This document shows positions 53,264-62,839 of a stretch of 64,000 nt of DNA, piece after piece. The notes beneath the pieces were generated by a model. The model was not told the DNA's origin and did not search any database. It was given only the letters and a program-made list of their open reading frames with translations. Location: assembly GCA_036008465.1 (NCBI GenBank), contig DASYNP010000053.1, positions 1 through 64,000 of the forward strand. Direction: 5' to 3'. How positions within the stretch are numbered: position 1 is the stretch's first letter; each line of letters begins with the position of its first letter. Position numbers and translations under genes: made by a program. The stretch comes from DASPSM01 sp036008465. GTDB taxonomy: Bacteria; Planctomycetota; Planctomycetia; Planctomycetales; Planctomycetaceae.

Positions 53264-56193
53264 TCCGAACGGCCGTTTGCCTTGCCGTGTTGCTGTCGGG
53301 CGCACAAGTCCCGACCGCCGTAATCGCCGCGGATCCGCCTTTGGCAGGCGCACCGTCTTCCCATCCGTCGGTCGTTGCGGCGACTCGCATCGCGCATCCC
53401 GACTTCAACTGGTCAGGCTGGCAGCGGATTCCCGTCTTCAGCGACGGTCGGCTCAAGCCCCTCGACAGCCTTGCCGACGAAGTCGTCAATCTGATCACCG
53501 GCCGCTCGAAGTGGACTGATCCGGACACGGAGGAGACGGCGACCAAAGAGCCTCACACATTTTCGGCTCCTGAACTGCTGTATGGCTGGATCACGCGCCC
53601 GGACGACTGGATCGACCGTCCGATCTTCCGCTGCGAATATCGGCCGCTGCGCGAGAAGCTGAATACGGATAAGATCAAGATCCCCGTCACCGGCACCTTT
53701 ATCGCCTTGGGGCAGATCCTCGATTGGAAACAGTCGGAGGAGACGGGACGGCCAGTCTATTGGTCAAAGGATCTCGAAGAACGGTTGATCGCGCTCGACA
53801 AGGCCGGCGCCAAATCGCCCGACAGCGTGGGTGACACCGCCGAAGATCGCGCGATCAACGGCAAAGTGGCCGAGCTGTTCCGCCATGTGAAGGCATTTCT
53901 CGATCTGCGGCACGGAAACGACATTTACGTCGTGCCCGGTCTCGATCCCCGGGCGCTCACGCGGCAAACCGATCCCGACGACCGGATCCATGCTTGGGTC
54001 GCGCTGGGAGGTTTGCTCGAGGCCGACAAATGGCGAAGCTCCGATGACGTGACGATCGCCGCCATTATGGCCGCCGATCGCGACGACTTGGCGCGGACCC
54101 TGCTCGATCCGCGCCGCGCCGAGCGCTACCCGTTGAGCGATCCGAACAACCCGAAGAACCTGGTTGCGACGCTCCCGCAGCTCACCCAAGCGCAAAACGT
54201 CAAAGGCGACCTGCAGGCAGAAATTCGCAATCTGAAGAAGGCCCTCGAGGAGACGCGCACCGCCTACGACGCGAATGACCGGTCAGCATTCGACAGCTCG
54301 ATGCACGCCTTCGTCGAGCAGCTGCGCCGGCTGGGCAAGGCGCTCGAACAGGCGCGCACACAGATGGTGCCGCCGGAAAGGAACGCCTTCAAATTCGGCT
54401 TGGATGACAAGCTGAACGAAATCATCTGGACCCGCTACGAGCCGCTGCCCCTGTTCGAGCCACAGATGCAGTTCTCAGCCTATCCGCCAGTCGGCTCGCT
54501 CGAAACCGAGATCACTTACAACAAGTACCAGCCATTCCGCTCGGCATGGGCCGTGTTTCTGGTCGCGCTCTGCGTGATTGTGGCCGCCGGAATGCTCAAA
54601 TCGTCGAAGCTCGTTTATGCCACGGGCCTAGCGATTACGCTCGCTGCCATTTTGTATGCGGCGTGGGGCTTTTCGCTCCGCATCATCATCGCCGGACGAC
54701 CGCCCGTCACCAACATGTTCGAGACGGTGATTTGGGCTTCGTTCATTGTCTCGGTGCTCGGCTTCTGGTTCTGCCTTTTGCCGCTGACGTGGCCCGGGTT
54801 GAGCTGGGCCTGGCGGCTCTCCGGGCTGCCCGTTCGTCGGCGCGAGAACGATGCGAACTTTCCGCCGCATCTCGAGTTCGATCGACCCAAACCGGAGGAC
54901 GCGGGGAAGATCTTGAGCGGCGCGATGCTGCCTGTGCAGTGCGTGTCATCGATCGTAAGGCTCTGCGCCTTTGCAGCCACTGTCTGGTTTCTCACGCGCA
55001 GCGACACGTCGTTCCGGATCATCAAGCTGACCCCGCCGCTTTTCGGCAAGGCAGTCGCGATGTCGTCGGTGGGGACGTGGCTGGTCGGCATGGCCGTGGT
55101 TTGCGGCTGTGCCTGGTTTGGCTCGCGGGCCGCGGTCACGCTGCTCTTGACGCCAATCACGCTTGTTCCCGAGGCGGCCAAGAGTCGGAGCGTTTTGTGG
55201 CAACAGACTTTTCAACGCCGCTATTTCCTCTTGGGAGCCCTGCCCGTCGCCTGCTTCGGAATGATGCTGGCCCACTTCGTCGGCATGACGAGTCCTGAGA
55301 TCTTCAATCCGCGCGTGGGCTCGATCACCGCCGTTTTGCGAAACAACTACTGGCTGGCGATCCATGTGTTGACGATCGTGTCGAGCTACGGAGCCGGCGG
55401 ATTGGCGTGGGGACTCGGCAACCTCGCCATGCTGTATTACTTGTTCGGCAAGTACCGAGCTCCCGCCGAAACCCCATCCCCTGCTGCCGGGACATTGCCC
55501 GCAACGGGTGGCCCGCCACAAACACAAAACGGCGGTCCGATCTTCGACCTCGACGCCCACTATCGCGGGGGGGAACCGTCACTCGCCGCGCGTCTCAAGA
55601 AGGCGGGCGAAGCGCTCAGGCCGGCTATGCTGCCCCGTACGCTTAAGGCCGGTTTCGAGGACTTGGGCACGGGTGACCAACATCTGACTTCGGCGAGCAC
55701 GCGACCACCCAAAGAGGTCGCAACGCTGGCGAGCTATACGTACAAAGCCCAACAGGTTGCCGTGCTGCTCTTGGCGGCGGGAACGATCCTGGGCGGCCTG
55801 TGGGCCGATGTCTCGTGGGGCCGCTTCTGGGACTGGGATCCAAAAGAAGTCTGGGCGCTGATTTCACTCTTGGCCTATCTCGTCGTGCTGCACGGACGAT
55901 TCGCCGGCTGGGTCGGCACTTTCGGCACGAACGTGGGCGGAGTGTTATGCTTCTCGGCCATTCTCTTCTCGTGGTACGGCGTCAACTTCGTGCTGCCGAT
56001 GGTCAACGGCTGGCTGCAGGGGACCAACATGCCGACGGAAGTTGGCCTCCACGCATACGCAGTCGGCTCGGGCGGTTTGGGTTACGTTTCGACAGCCGTC
56101 GTGCTCAACCTGGTGCTGGTCGTCGCCGCCTGGGCGCGCTACGCGGCGGAGACTACCGACGTCCTCTCGCGAACGCCCGCCGCAAAGAGCTGA
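53260..56193 (+). CDS. ccsA: Cytochrome c biogenesis protein CcsA/ResC with large N-terminal extension
   Basis: The C-terminal half is CcsA: membrane segments from about 427 on, the WWD haem-handling signature GRFWDWDPKEVWALISLLAY near 854-873, HGRFAGWVG, and NFVLPMVNGWLQG. The N-terminal part of about 420 residues has a signal peptide (AVCLAVLLSGAQVPTAVIAA), a soluble domain with FSDGRLKPLDSLADEVVNLI, and a charged coiled-coil-like stretch (EIRNLKKALEETRTAYDAN). Such extensions are seen in planctomycete and Bacteroidetes system II proteins. A soluble insertion (about 730-810) splits the CcsA core between membrane segments. At 977 residues it is about three times a plain CcsA. It overlaps resB by four bases, so the two are coupled. 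Confidence 0.88.
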   Translation: MIRTAVCLAVLLSGAQVPTAVIAADPPLAGAPSSHPSVVAATRIAHPDFNWSGWQRIPVFSDGRLKPLDSLADEVVNLITGRSKWTDPDTEETATKEPHTFSAPELLYGWITRPDDWIDRPIFRCEYRPLREKLNTDKIKIPVTGTFIALGQILDWKQSEETGRPVYWSKDLEERLIALDKAGAKSPDSVGDTAEDRAINGKVAELFRHVKAFLDLRHGNDIYVVPGLDPRALTRQTDPDDRIHAWVALGGLLEADKWRSSDDVTIAAIMAADRDDLARTLLDPRRAERYPLSDPNNPKNLVATLPQLTQAQNVKGDLQAEIRNLKKALEETRTAYDANDRSAFDSSMHAFVEQLRRLGKALEQARTQMVPPERNAFKFGLDDKLNEIIWTRYEPLPLFEPQMQFSAYPPVGSLETEITYNKYQPFRSAWAVFLVALCVIVAAGMLKSSKLVYATGLAITLAAILYAAWGFSLRIIIAGRPPVTNMFETVIWASFIVSVLGFWFCLLPLTWPGLSWAWRLSGLPVRRRENDANFPPHLEFDRPKPEDAGKILSGAMLPVQCVSSIVRLCAFAATVWFLTRSDTSFRIIKLTPPLFGKAVAMSSVGTWLVGMAVVCGCAWFGSRAAVTLLLTPITLVPEAAKSRSVLWQQTFQRRYFLLGALPVACFGMMLAHFVGMTSPEIFNPRVGSITAVLRNNYWLAIHVLTIVSSYGAGGLAWGLGNLAMLYYLFGKYRAPAETPSPAAGTLPATGGPPQTQNGGPIFDLDAHYRGGEPSLAARLKKAGEALRPAMLPRTLKAGFEDLGTGDQHLTSASTRPPKEVATLASYTYKAQQVAVLLLAAGTILGGLWADVSWGRFWDWDPKEVWALISLLAYLVVLHGRFAGWVGTFGTNVGGVLCFSAILFSWYGVNFVLPMVNGWLQGTNMPTEVGLHAYAVGSGGLGYVSTAVVLNLVLVVAAWARYAAETTDVLSRTPAAKS

Positions 56194-56255
56194 CAGCTCG
56201 CGGTGACTGGAGATGGTGGGCCGTCGGGCCGAAGCGGGCCTAGTCCCACGCTACT

Positions 56256-57038
56256 TTAGATCGCGCCCTCGGCCCGATTGGACCACCAGGGCAGGCTCAC
56301 ACCACCGTCGATCGAAAGCGTGGCGCCGGTCATGTATTCGGCGTCGTCGCTGAGGACGTAAGTGACGGCCTTGGCGATCTCCTCGGGGCGGCCGAGGCGT
56401 TTCCAGGGGAGATTCTTGCCGCCGGCGGCCAGTTGCTCCTCGGTGAAGAACTTGCGCTCGCCGGGCGTGTCGATCCACCCGGGATGCACGATATTGACGC
56501 GAATGCGGTGGCCGACCAGTTCGATCGCCGCCGTGCGGGCCATATGATCGATGGCCGCCTTGGCCATGTTGTACGCCATCGCCGTGGGGATGGCGATCAC
56601 CGCGTGCGGGGAGCTGACCACTACGATTGATCCGCCGCGGCCCTGTTTCACCATTTGCTGAGCGCTGGCGCGAACGCCGTAAAACGCACCCCACATCGAA
56701 ACGTCGATCGTGCGACGGAAGCCCTCCATGTTGGCGTCAAGCATCAGCTCGCGGTCGCTGTAGGCGGCGTTGGAGACGAACAGGTCAAGGCTGCCTAGCT
56801 CGCTGGCCGTGCGGGCCACCATCTGCTCGACCGCCTTTTGATCGGCAACGTCAGCCTGGACCAAGAGGGCCTTCACTCCGGCCGCGCGGATTTCGCGGGC
56901 CACTTCTTCGGCCTCCTCGGGATGCGAGCGGAAATTGATGGCCACGTTGGCCCCTTCGCGGGCCAGTTCGATCGCACAGGCGCGGCCGATGCCCCGGGAA
57001 CCCCCGGTGACGAGCGCGTTTCGACCCTTGAACTTCAT
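56256..57038 (-). CDS. Short-chain dehydrogenase/reductase (FabG/glucose-dehydrogenase type)
   Basis: A classical SDR of 260 residues starting after AAGGTG. The cofactor loop TGGSRGIG is at 11-18, the active site is Ser143, Tyr156 and Lys160 (YNMAK), and SNAA appears at 89-92 in place of NNAG. The position that is usually Asn in the tetrad (DVNxxG) is Ser114 in IDVSMWGAF, so the proton relay is altered. The NADP-type Arg16 is present. Substrate unknown. It lies 48 bp downstream of another SDR gene on the same strand and converges with ccsA. Confidence 0.88.
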   Translation of the reverse strand: MKFKGRNALVTGGSRGIGRACAIELAREGANVAINFRSHPEEAEEVAREIRAAGVKALLVQADVADQKAVEQMVARTASELGSLDLFVSNAAYSDRELMLDANMEGFRRTIDVSMWGAFYGVRASAQQMVKQGRGGSIVVVSSPHAVIAIPTAMAYNMAKAAIDHMARTAAIELVGHRIRVNIVHPGWIDTPGERKFFTEEQLAAGGKNLPWKRLGRPEEIAKAVTYVLSDDAEYMTGATLSIDGGVSLPWWSNRAEGAI

Positions 57039-57086
57039 GATCGGGACACCTTAAGGCAGTGGGTTGAATTCAGCAGGGCCGGCCGC

Positions 57087-57935
57087 TCAGCGGATTTCCC
57101 GATTCGACGCAGCTTGGACGATTTCGGGATCGGAACGAGTCGTGCTGCGACCGGGCCGAAAATATCTCATCGATTCTTTGACAACCACGCTCCGCGGAGC
57201 CATCCGCACAAGCATCGTGATGAGGTAATTCCGCCAACCAGGGATGTAACACTGCTTGCGTTTTTCCAGAGCACGCAGCGCTCCCCGTGCGACCTTCTCC
57301 GCCGAGTGCGAAGGCCGCCGCTTCAACCAGCCGGGCACGCCAGCGACCTCGAACAGCTCGGTGCGGGTCGTTCCGGGACAGACGGCCATCAGACTGACGC
57401 CCCGGTCGCGGACCTCGGCCCAGAGGGCCTCGGTAAAACTCAGGATATAGCTCTTGCTGGCCGCGTAGGCAGCCATGTAGGCCACGGGCTGAAAGGCCGC
57501 GACGGACGAGACGTTGAGGATGGCGCCGTGGCCGCGCGACAGCATTCCGGGCAGGAAGCGGTACGTCAGATCGGTGACGGTCATCACGTTGAGCCGCAAC
57601 ATCTGCTCGATCCGCTCGGCGTCGGTCTTGTCGACCTCGCCGACGACCGCAAAACCGGCGTTGTTCACCAGCAGCTCGACCGTAATCCCCCGTTGGGCGA
57701 CCTGGTCGAACAGGACGGCAGGCTCCCGCGGGTCAGAGAGGTCGCTGGAAATGACCTCGCAGCGGGCCCGATGCTTGGCATGCAGCTCGGCGGCCAGCTC
57801 ATTCAGCCGGTCGGTCCGGCGGGCGACGAGCACCAAGTGCATGCCCCGGGCCGCGAGCAGTCGGGCGAATTCGGCACCAATCCCCGACGACGCGCCGGTA
57901 ACGAGTGCCCAGCGTTCGGCGTATTGATCCAGCAA
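57087..57935 (-). CDS. Short-chain dehydrogenase of the YqjQ/DltE-like group
   Basis: The 282-residue SDR opens at a TTG at 57935 with GGGGGGAATGCG upstream. Cofactor loop TGASSGIG is at 13-20, NNAG at 91-94, and Ser144, Tyr157 and Lys161 (YAASK) give the full site; ALWAEVRDRGVSLMAVCPGT is typical of this group. A basic C-terminal tail (RNYLITMLVRMAPRSVVVKE) is partly hydrophobic and may contact the membrane. It is upstream of the other SDR by 48 bp. A lipid-related substrate would fit the tail but is speculative. Confidence 0.85.
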   Translation of the reverse strand: MLDQYAERWALVTGASSGIGAEFARLLAARGMHLVLVARRTDRLNELAAELHAKHRARCEVISSDLSDPREPAVLFDQVAQRGITVELLVNNAGFAVVGEVDKTDAERIEQMLRLNVMTVTDLTYRFLPGMLSRGHGAILNVSSVAAFQPVAYMAAYAASKSYILSFTEALWAEVRDRGVSLMAVCPGTTRTELFEVAGVPGWLKRRPSHSAEKVARGALRALEKRKQCYIPGWRNYLITMLVRMAPRSVVVKESMRYFRPGRSTTRSDPEIVQAASNREIR

Positions 57936-58146
57936 CGCATTCCCCCCGGCGACCGAATCCCCTTCGGCGCAAGGGGAATCGTAACAGATCCCTCACGAAA
58001 CCAAAACTTGCGGCTGCCTGAACCCTGGGCCGCTTGGGGCGGGCGGCGCGAGCACTTGATTCCCCTGTACGGCCGCTTGATTCCCCTCTACGCCACTGTC
58101 AAAATCAGCGTATTCCCGTCTATCTCTCTCTTGGAAGCAACAACCA

Positions 58147-59724
58147 ATGGCGTTTCTTGAAGGCAACACGATCGGCATCGACCTGGGAACCACCTATTCG
58201 GCCCTGGCCCAAGTGAATCCCGAGGGTCAGCCGGTAACCATCCATAACGCAGACGACAAGCCGATCACCCCGTCGGTGGTGCTGTTGGGAGAGGACGGGC
58301 ATGTGCTGGTTGGCCCGTCGTTCGAGCGCATCTCGATCGAAGATCCGTCCCACATCGTCGAAGCGATCAAGCGGCAGATGGGGAACAAGGATTTTTACAT
58401 CGTCTATCAGAACAAGCGGCTGACGCCCGAGTTCATCTCCGCTTTGATCATGAAGAAACTCAAACAGGACTGCGAAAAACGGATCGGGCCGATTGCCAAC
58501 GCCGTAATTACCGTTCCCTATTACTTCAACGACATTCGTCGCAAGGCGACGCAGGACGCCGGGCAGATCGCCGGACTCAACGTCGTCGATATTTTGAACG
58601 AGCCGACGGCCGCGACGCTGGCCTACGCCTGGACCAAGGGCGAGCTGGGGCGCGGCGACCTCAAGGCCAAGGAAAAAACGATCCTCGTTTACGACTTGGG
58701 GGGCGGCACGTTCGACGTGACGGTCGTGCGTTACACGCCGACGAACTTTCGCGTGCTGGCAACCGACGGCGACGTGATGCTCGGCGGTCTCGACTGGACG
58801 CAGCGGATCGTCGACCACGTTTGCGAACAGTTCAAACGCAAGTTCGCCGAAGATCCCCGCGAGAACCCCGAGACACTGCGATCATTCATCCAGGAGTGCG
58901 AAGACGCCAAGCGGCAGTTGAGCACCCGCTCGCAGGTGCCGATCAGCCTCTACTACAAAGGCAAGACGCTCACCGTTTCGATGACGCGCAGCGATTTCGA
59001 GCGGATGACGGCCGACCTTTTGCAGCGCACCAAGGACACCAGCGAGCTGGTGCTGCAACAGGCGAAGGTCGATCCCCGCGAGCTCGACGACGTGATCATG
59101 GCGGGCGGCTCGACTTACATGCCCGTCGTCGAACAGATGCTCAAGGAAGTCTGCAAGCGGCCGCCGTCTCGGGATCTGATTCCCGAAGAGGCCGTCGCGC
59201 AAGGCGCGGCCATTCACGCCGCGATCCTCGAGGCCAAGGAAACGGGAGGCCGCGGCCGGCTGGGAAAAGCGGTCGTCGACCGCCTCCGTTCGGTCAACAC
59301 AACGGATGTCAATTCCCATTCTCTTGGGGTTAAGATCTCGGACCCGATGGATCCGAACCGCAAGAGCAATCACATCATGATCCCGCGGAACACGGCCATC
59401 CCTTACGAAGCCACCCAGCGGTTCGTCACCACGTCGCCGAACCAGCAGCGGGTGCACGTTTACGTGCTCGAGGGCGAAGTGGCCGATCCCGAAGCCTGCA
59501 CACAGATTGCCGAATTCCAGATCGTCGGCCTTCCTCCCGGGCTCCCGGCCGGCTCGCCGGTCGACGTAACTTATAGCTATGACAACAATGGCCGCATCCA
59601 GTGCACGGCGGTTGAGTTGACTGGTAAGAAGGCCGCCAATATCGAGATCATCCGTAGCCAGGGATTGGACGCAAAAGGTGTGGATTCGTTTGAAGCGATC
59701 GCCAGAGATTATCACGTCGAATAG
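58147..59724 (+). CDS. Lidless Hsp70-family chaperone
   Basis: A 525-residue Hsp70 homologue. The nucleotide-binding domain shows GIDLGTTYSALA (10-21), VPYYFNDIRRKATQDAGQIA, ILNEPTAATLAYA, VYDLGGGTFDVTVV (about 181-194) and MAGGSTYMPVVEQML. The interdomain linker that in DnaK reads V-L-L-L-D-V-T-P is replaced by RLRSVNTTDVNSHSLG (about 380-395), lacking the hydrophobic run. A substrate-binding beta domain follows to about 505 (IPRNTAIPYEATQRF, EGEVADPEACTQIAEFQI), and the helical lid is absent (DnaK is about 630-640). Loss of linker and lid suggests altered J-protein coupling and no conventional lid closure. A J-like membrane protein is encoded 66 bp downstream on the same strand. It is not the housekeeping dnaK. 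Confidence 0.9.
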   Translation: MAFLEGNTIGIDLGTTYSALAQVNPEGQPVTIHNADDKPITPSVVLLGEDGHVLVGPSFERISIEDPSHIVEAIKRQMGNKDFYIVYQNKRLTPEFISALIMKKLKQDCEKRIGPIANAVITVPYYFNDIRRKATQDAGQIAGLNVVDILNEPTAATLAYAWTKGELGRGDLKAKEKTILVYDLGGGTFDVTVVRYTPTNFRVLATDGDVMLGGLDWTQRIVDHVCEQFKRKFAEDPRENPETLRSFIQECEDAKRQLSTRSQVPISLYYKGKTLTVSMTRSDFERMTADLLQRTKDTSELVLQQAKVDPRELDDVIMAGGSTYMPVVEQMLKEVCKRPPSRDLIPEEAVAQGAAIHAAILEAKETGGRGRLGKAVVDRLRSVNTTDVNSHSLGVKISDPMDPNRKSNHIMIPRNTAIPYEATQRFVTTSPNQQRVHVYVLEGEVADPEACTQIAEFQIVGLPPGLPAGSPVDVTYSYDNNGRIQCTAVELTGKKAANIEIIRSQGLDAKGVDSFEAIARDYHVE

Positions 59725-59790
59725 TCCCAGCGATCGTCCGTTGGCTGTCGATTCGCCCGTGGCGAGCGCCGCCGCGTGGGTCTGCCTACG

Positions 59791-60855
59791 ATGACGACAC
59801 TCGACGTCTACAAGGACTGGCTCGGCATTCCCGAGGGGGAGCGTCCTCCGAACCATTACGAGCTGTTGCGGCTCGTGAAGTTCCAGGACGACGTCGAGAA
59901 GATCAAGGGCAATTACAAGAAACTCAACGCCCACGTCAAGAAGTACCAATCTGGACAACACTCCGTCCGCTCGCAGGGACTCTTGAACGAGCTGGCCAAA
60001 GCCATGCTCTGCCTCACCGATCCTGCGGCCAAGCGCGAGTATGACGAGAGCCTGGGCCGCGTCTTTCGGGATGAAGGAGGGACCGCCGGTCCCCGCTCCC
60101 TCGCCAGAATTCTCGAAGAGCGCGGCGTCATCACGCAGCCTCAGGCCAAAGAGGCCGAGAAGTTCGCCGATGCCCGCGGACTGACGCTGCGCGACGCAGT
60201 CGTCCAGATGAAACTGACCGACGCGGCAACGGCCGCTCAAGCCTTGGCGGAAGAACTCGGGCGCTCGTATCTCGATCTGGCTGACGTCATTCCGGACGAC
60301 GCGGTGCTCGACAAGGTGCCGCGCAGCACGGTCAAGCGGCACTCGATACTTCCCTTGTTCATCGATGACGATACGTTGCTGGTGGCCTGCGTCAACGAAC
60401 CGGACCAGGAGCTCGAAGATGAGATTCGCCTGCGATTTGAGTTGCCGATTCGCCCCGTAATTGCGACTCCCCTGGCGATCAACCAGGGGATCGCCAAGTA
60501 CTACGCACCCGGTCTGCGCGACGAATCGGCGGCCGAGGAGGCGATCAAGGGCAAGGCACGCAAGGCAGCCGCGAAAAGCCGGGCGAAAAAGGCCCACCAG
60601 CGATACAAGGACCTCTCTCCAGAAGAACAATACGAGCGCAATCAGCTCGGATACATCATCATGTGTTGGGGGACTGTGGCCTCGGTCCTGGTCGATCAAT
60701 TTGTCCTCAAAGGGAGGTTGATTCCCTGGGGCTCGGGCACCTCGGTGTTCAATGAGTTTCCCTTCGACTTCGTCCTACCTGGTGGCCAGTTCCTCTTGAG
60801 CTTTTTTGTGCCTCCCATCGTGATCTGGTGGGTCTTCAAGGTCTACTGGAAGTAA
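59791..60855 (+). CDS. J-like plus MshEN-like domain membrane protein
   Basis: From the ATG at 59791 the product is 354 residues (a GTG at 59776 would add five). Residues about 18-90 look like a degenerate J-domain: NHYELLRLVKFQDDVEKIKG, LNAHVKKYQSGQHS where HPD would stand, and LNELAKAMLCLTDPAAKREY, a form common in planctomycete proteins. Residues about 98-235 resemble the MshEN/GspE-N domain: ARILEERGVITQPQ, ALAEELGRSYLDLADVIPDD, LPLFIDDDTLLVACVNEP. The usual RLG motif of c-di-GMP-binding MshEN is not evident (it reads RSLARILEERG). A Lys/Ala-rich linker leads to two membrane segments (286-306 and 331-353). Location is the cytoplasmic membrane with the domains inside. It follows the lidless Hsp70 gene and I infer a functional pair. 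Confidence 0.8.
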   Translation: MTTLDVYKDWLGIPEGERPPNHYELLRLVKFQDDVEKIKGNYKKLNAHVKKYQSGQHSVRSQGLLNELAKAMLCLTDPAAKREYDESLGRVFRDEGGTAGPRSLARILEERGVITQPQAKEAEKFADARGLTLRDAVVQMKLTDAATAAQALAEELGRSYLDLADVIPDDAVLDKVPRSTVKRHSILPLFIDDDTLLVACVNEPDQELEDEIRLRFELPIRPVIATPLAINQGIAKYYAPGLRDESAAEEAIKGKARKAAAKSRAKKAHQRYKDLSPEEQYERNQLGYIIMCWGTVASVLVDQFVLKGRLIPWGSGTSVFNEFPFDFVLPGGQFLLSFFVPPIVIWWVFKVYWK

Positions 60856-61069
60856 AACTTTCCCAGATTGACCCGTCGCACGCGTTCAGCCTCTAACCGG
60901 CGCACCCCCGCAGTCCCGACCGAATTTGCCCAGGCGGAACGGCGCACCGTTCGACGCGTGAGGAGCTCAGGCCGAGACGCAACAAGTCGCAACCGCCACA
61001 ATCCTTACAACCGATACCGATAGAGTGTCTTTACGTGTCGCGGGCGACTCTGCGAAAGGACTCGCAGCG

Positions 61070-62839
61070 GTGGAATACGGATCGTTCCTCGTCAACCGCA
61101 GCTCGGCGCTGCGAGCGATCCTCTGCTCCGCACTCACGCTGAGCGCGGCGGCACTGTTCGCTGAAGATGAGCCGATTCTGGGACCACCGCCCGCTCCAGC
61201 CGCGGCTCCGGCAACTCCTCCCCAAGTTGTTCCTCCCACGCTTCCGCCGCCGGCCGATCGCCCGCAGCTAATCGGCCCGCCGGTGTCGGCCCCCAAGTTT
61301 CCGCGGCCTGCGACCACGATTCCGCTTGTGCCAGTGCCGCAAGCTCCGGGCAAAACGGCAACCTCGCCGCCGGCGATGACGGCGCCGACAGTGACCGACC
61401 CAGCGATGCCTGCGCCGACGATGGTCGACCCTGCAATGCCCGGCGAGACTCTGCTCAATCCGGACGGCACACCATTTTCGGGCTCGCTGACCCCCGTTCC
61501 CGAGGGGGCCGGACCTCCGTCGAACCCGGGGCCTCCCCGTTTGCGGACGTCGGAGGAGAAAGAAAACGGCAAGGAGATCGGAAAAGATCCCAAACCGATC
61601 GACGCAGGTACAAAGGCCATTCCCGCGTCGCTCGTTTTCCGCACGCGCGACATCGTGCGCCCCGACTTGCTGCGCGGAAAGAACTATCGCCTGGCCGACT
61701 ACACACCCCTCGTCGACTTCAATTTCCGCTTCGAGATCGAGACTCCTTGGGGCACGATTCCCGCGCATGGGATGGCCATGCTCGACTTGCGGCTGCGTGA
61801 ACTGTGCTCGCTCGAATACGGCTCGCGAATCGCCGAAAAGAATCCAATGTTCAGCGAGGGCTTCGCCCAGGCGATCTGTCACACGCCGCAGGGGGCCTAC
61901 ATCTTCGCGACCGATCCGATCGGCTCGGTCCGTCGCACCGGGCAAGCGCTCAAACGGATGGCTCTCTACAAGAAAAGCCCCGGCGGTTGCAAAGCTAACT
62001 GCGAACCGCGACGCCGGCTCGCCTGCCTGATCGGCTGCGACCCCGAGACGCGGAACGAACCGCTGGAGTGCCTTCTCGACGACATGTCGATCAACGCGTC
62101 CGGGGGCTGGCTCACCGTGGAGGTTGGCCTCAACTTCGGCCTGCCGGGATTGGGTTTTCTGCCGGCCAACACCGAATTCAAAAAAATGATGGAGCATCGC
62201 TCCACGCTCGAAATCCAGCTCGACCTCGACACCGCACTGACCGAGTTGGGCGTGCCCGAGGCGAGCCGCACGCGATTCTTCGCTTCGCAAAGCTACACCA
62301 CGACACAGCGAATGGCCTTCGTTTATTATCTCCGCAAACTGATCGGCATCGAAAACCTGGCCTGCCTGGTTGACGGAGCGGCCGACACGCGCAATGAGTC
62401 GGAAGCCCTCGCGTCGATCCGCGAGCTGCAACTGATCGTCGACCTGCGCCGTACACGAGAATTGGCGCGGGTGACCTTTATCGGCGTGCCGGTGCTCACG
62501 CTCGACGATGGCACGCAGATCATTGTGACGGTCGCCGACTACCTCGTTGAGACGCCGCGGACCGCACAAATGATCGCCACGTATCGCAAGACTTTTGCCG
62601 AGGTCCCGACAAAACTTGCGACACTCGGCCGCGTCTCGCTTGGCGCCCAGAAGCAATTCACGACGGCCGGCATCGAAGTGATCCGCCACAAGCTCGGCCA
62701 GGCCGACTCGCCTGCCGCCGGGAAGGAGGCTACGCGAACGGCGTCGGCGATGCCCGGTGCCCCCGCGCCCCCTTCCACCCCACCGGCGGCTTCACCGTCG
62801 GCTAGGTCGAGTTCCGCTTCGCCGGCGGCTCGCTCTTAG
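61070..62839 (+). CDS. Exported hypothetical protein with Pro-rich N-terminus and Cys cluster
   Basis: I choose GTG at 61070, nine bases after AAAGGA, giving 589 residues; a GTG at 61025 would add 15. A signal peptide (ALRAILCSALTLSAAALFAED) is followed by about 130 residues rich in Pro and Ala, then a folded region with no family I know. Notable are a compact Cys group (GGCKANC, ACLIGC, ECLLDD, about residues 305-345) and the sequence FIGVPVLTLDDGTQIIVTVA near the end of the folded region. The C-terminus is Ala/Pro/Ser-rich again. The layout suggests a periplasmic protein tethered by flexible ends. It is downstream of the J-like gene on the same strand with about 215 bp between. Confidence 0.6.
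   Translation: MEYGSFLVNRSSALRAILCSALTLSAAALFAEDEPILGPPPAPAAAPATPPQVVPPTLPPPADRPQLIGPPVSAPKFPRPATTIPLVPVPQAPGKTATSPPAMTAPTVTDPAMPAPTMVDPAMPGETLLNPDGTPFSGSLTPVPEGAGPPSNPGPPRLRTSEEKENGKEIGKDPKPIDAGTKAIPASLVFRTRDIVRPDLLRGKNYRLADYTPLVDFNFRFEIETPWGTIPAHGMAMLDLRLRELCSLEYGSRIAEKNPMFSEGFAQAICHTPQGAYIFATDPIGSVRRTGQALKRMALYKKSPGGCKANCEPRRRLACLIGCDPETRNEPLECLLDDMSINASGGWLTVEVGLNFGLPGLGFLPANTEFKKMMEHRSTLEIQLDLDTALTELGVPEASRTRFFASQSYTTTQRMAFVYYLRKLIGIENLACLVDGAADTRNESEALASIRELQLIVDLRRTRELARVTFIGVPVLTLDDGTQIIVTVADYLVETPRTAQMIATYRKTFAEVPTKLATLGRVSLGAQKQFTTAGIEVIRHKLGQADSPAAGKEATRTASAMPGAPAPPSTPPAASPSARSSSASPAARS

Noticed and set aside
58882..60699. 605-codon frame antisense to the Hsp70 and J-like genes
   Set aside because: It spans two well-supported genes on the other strand and has no family features.
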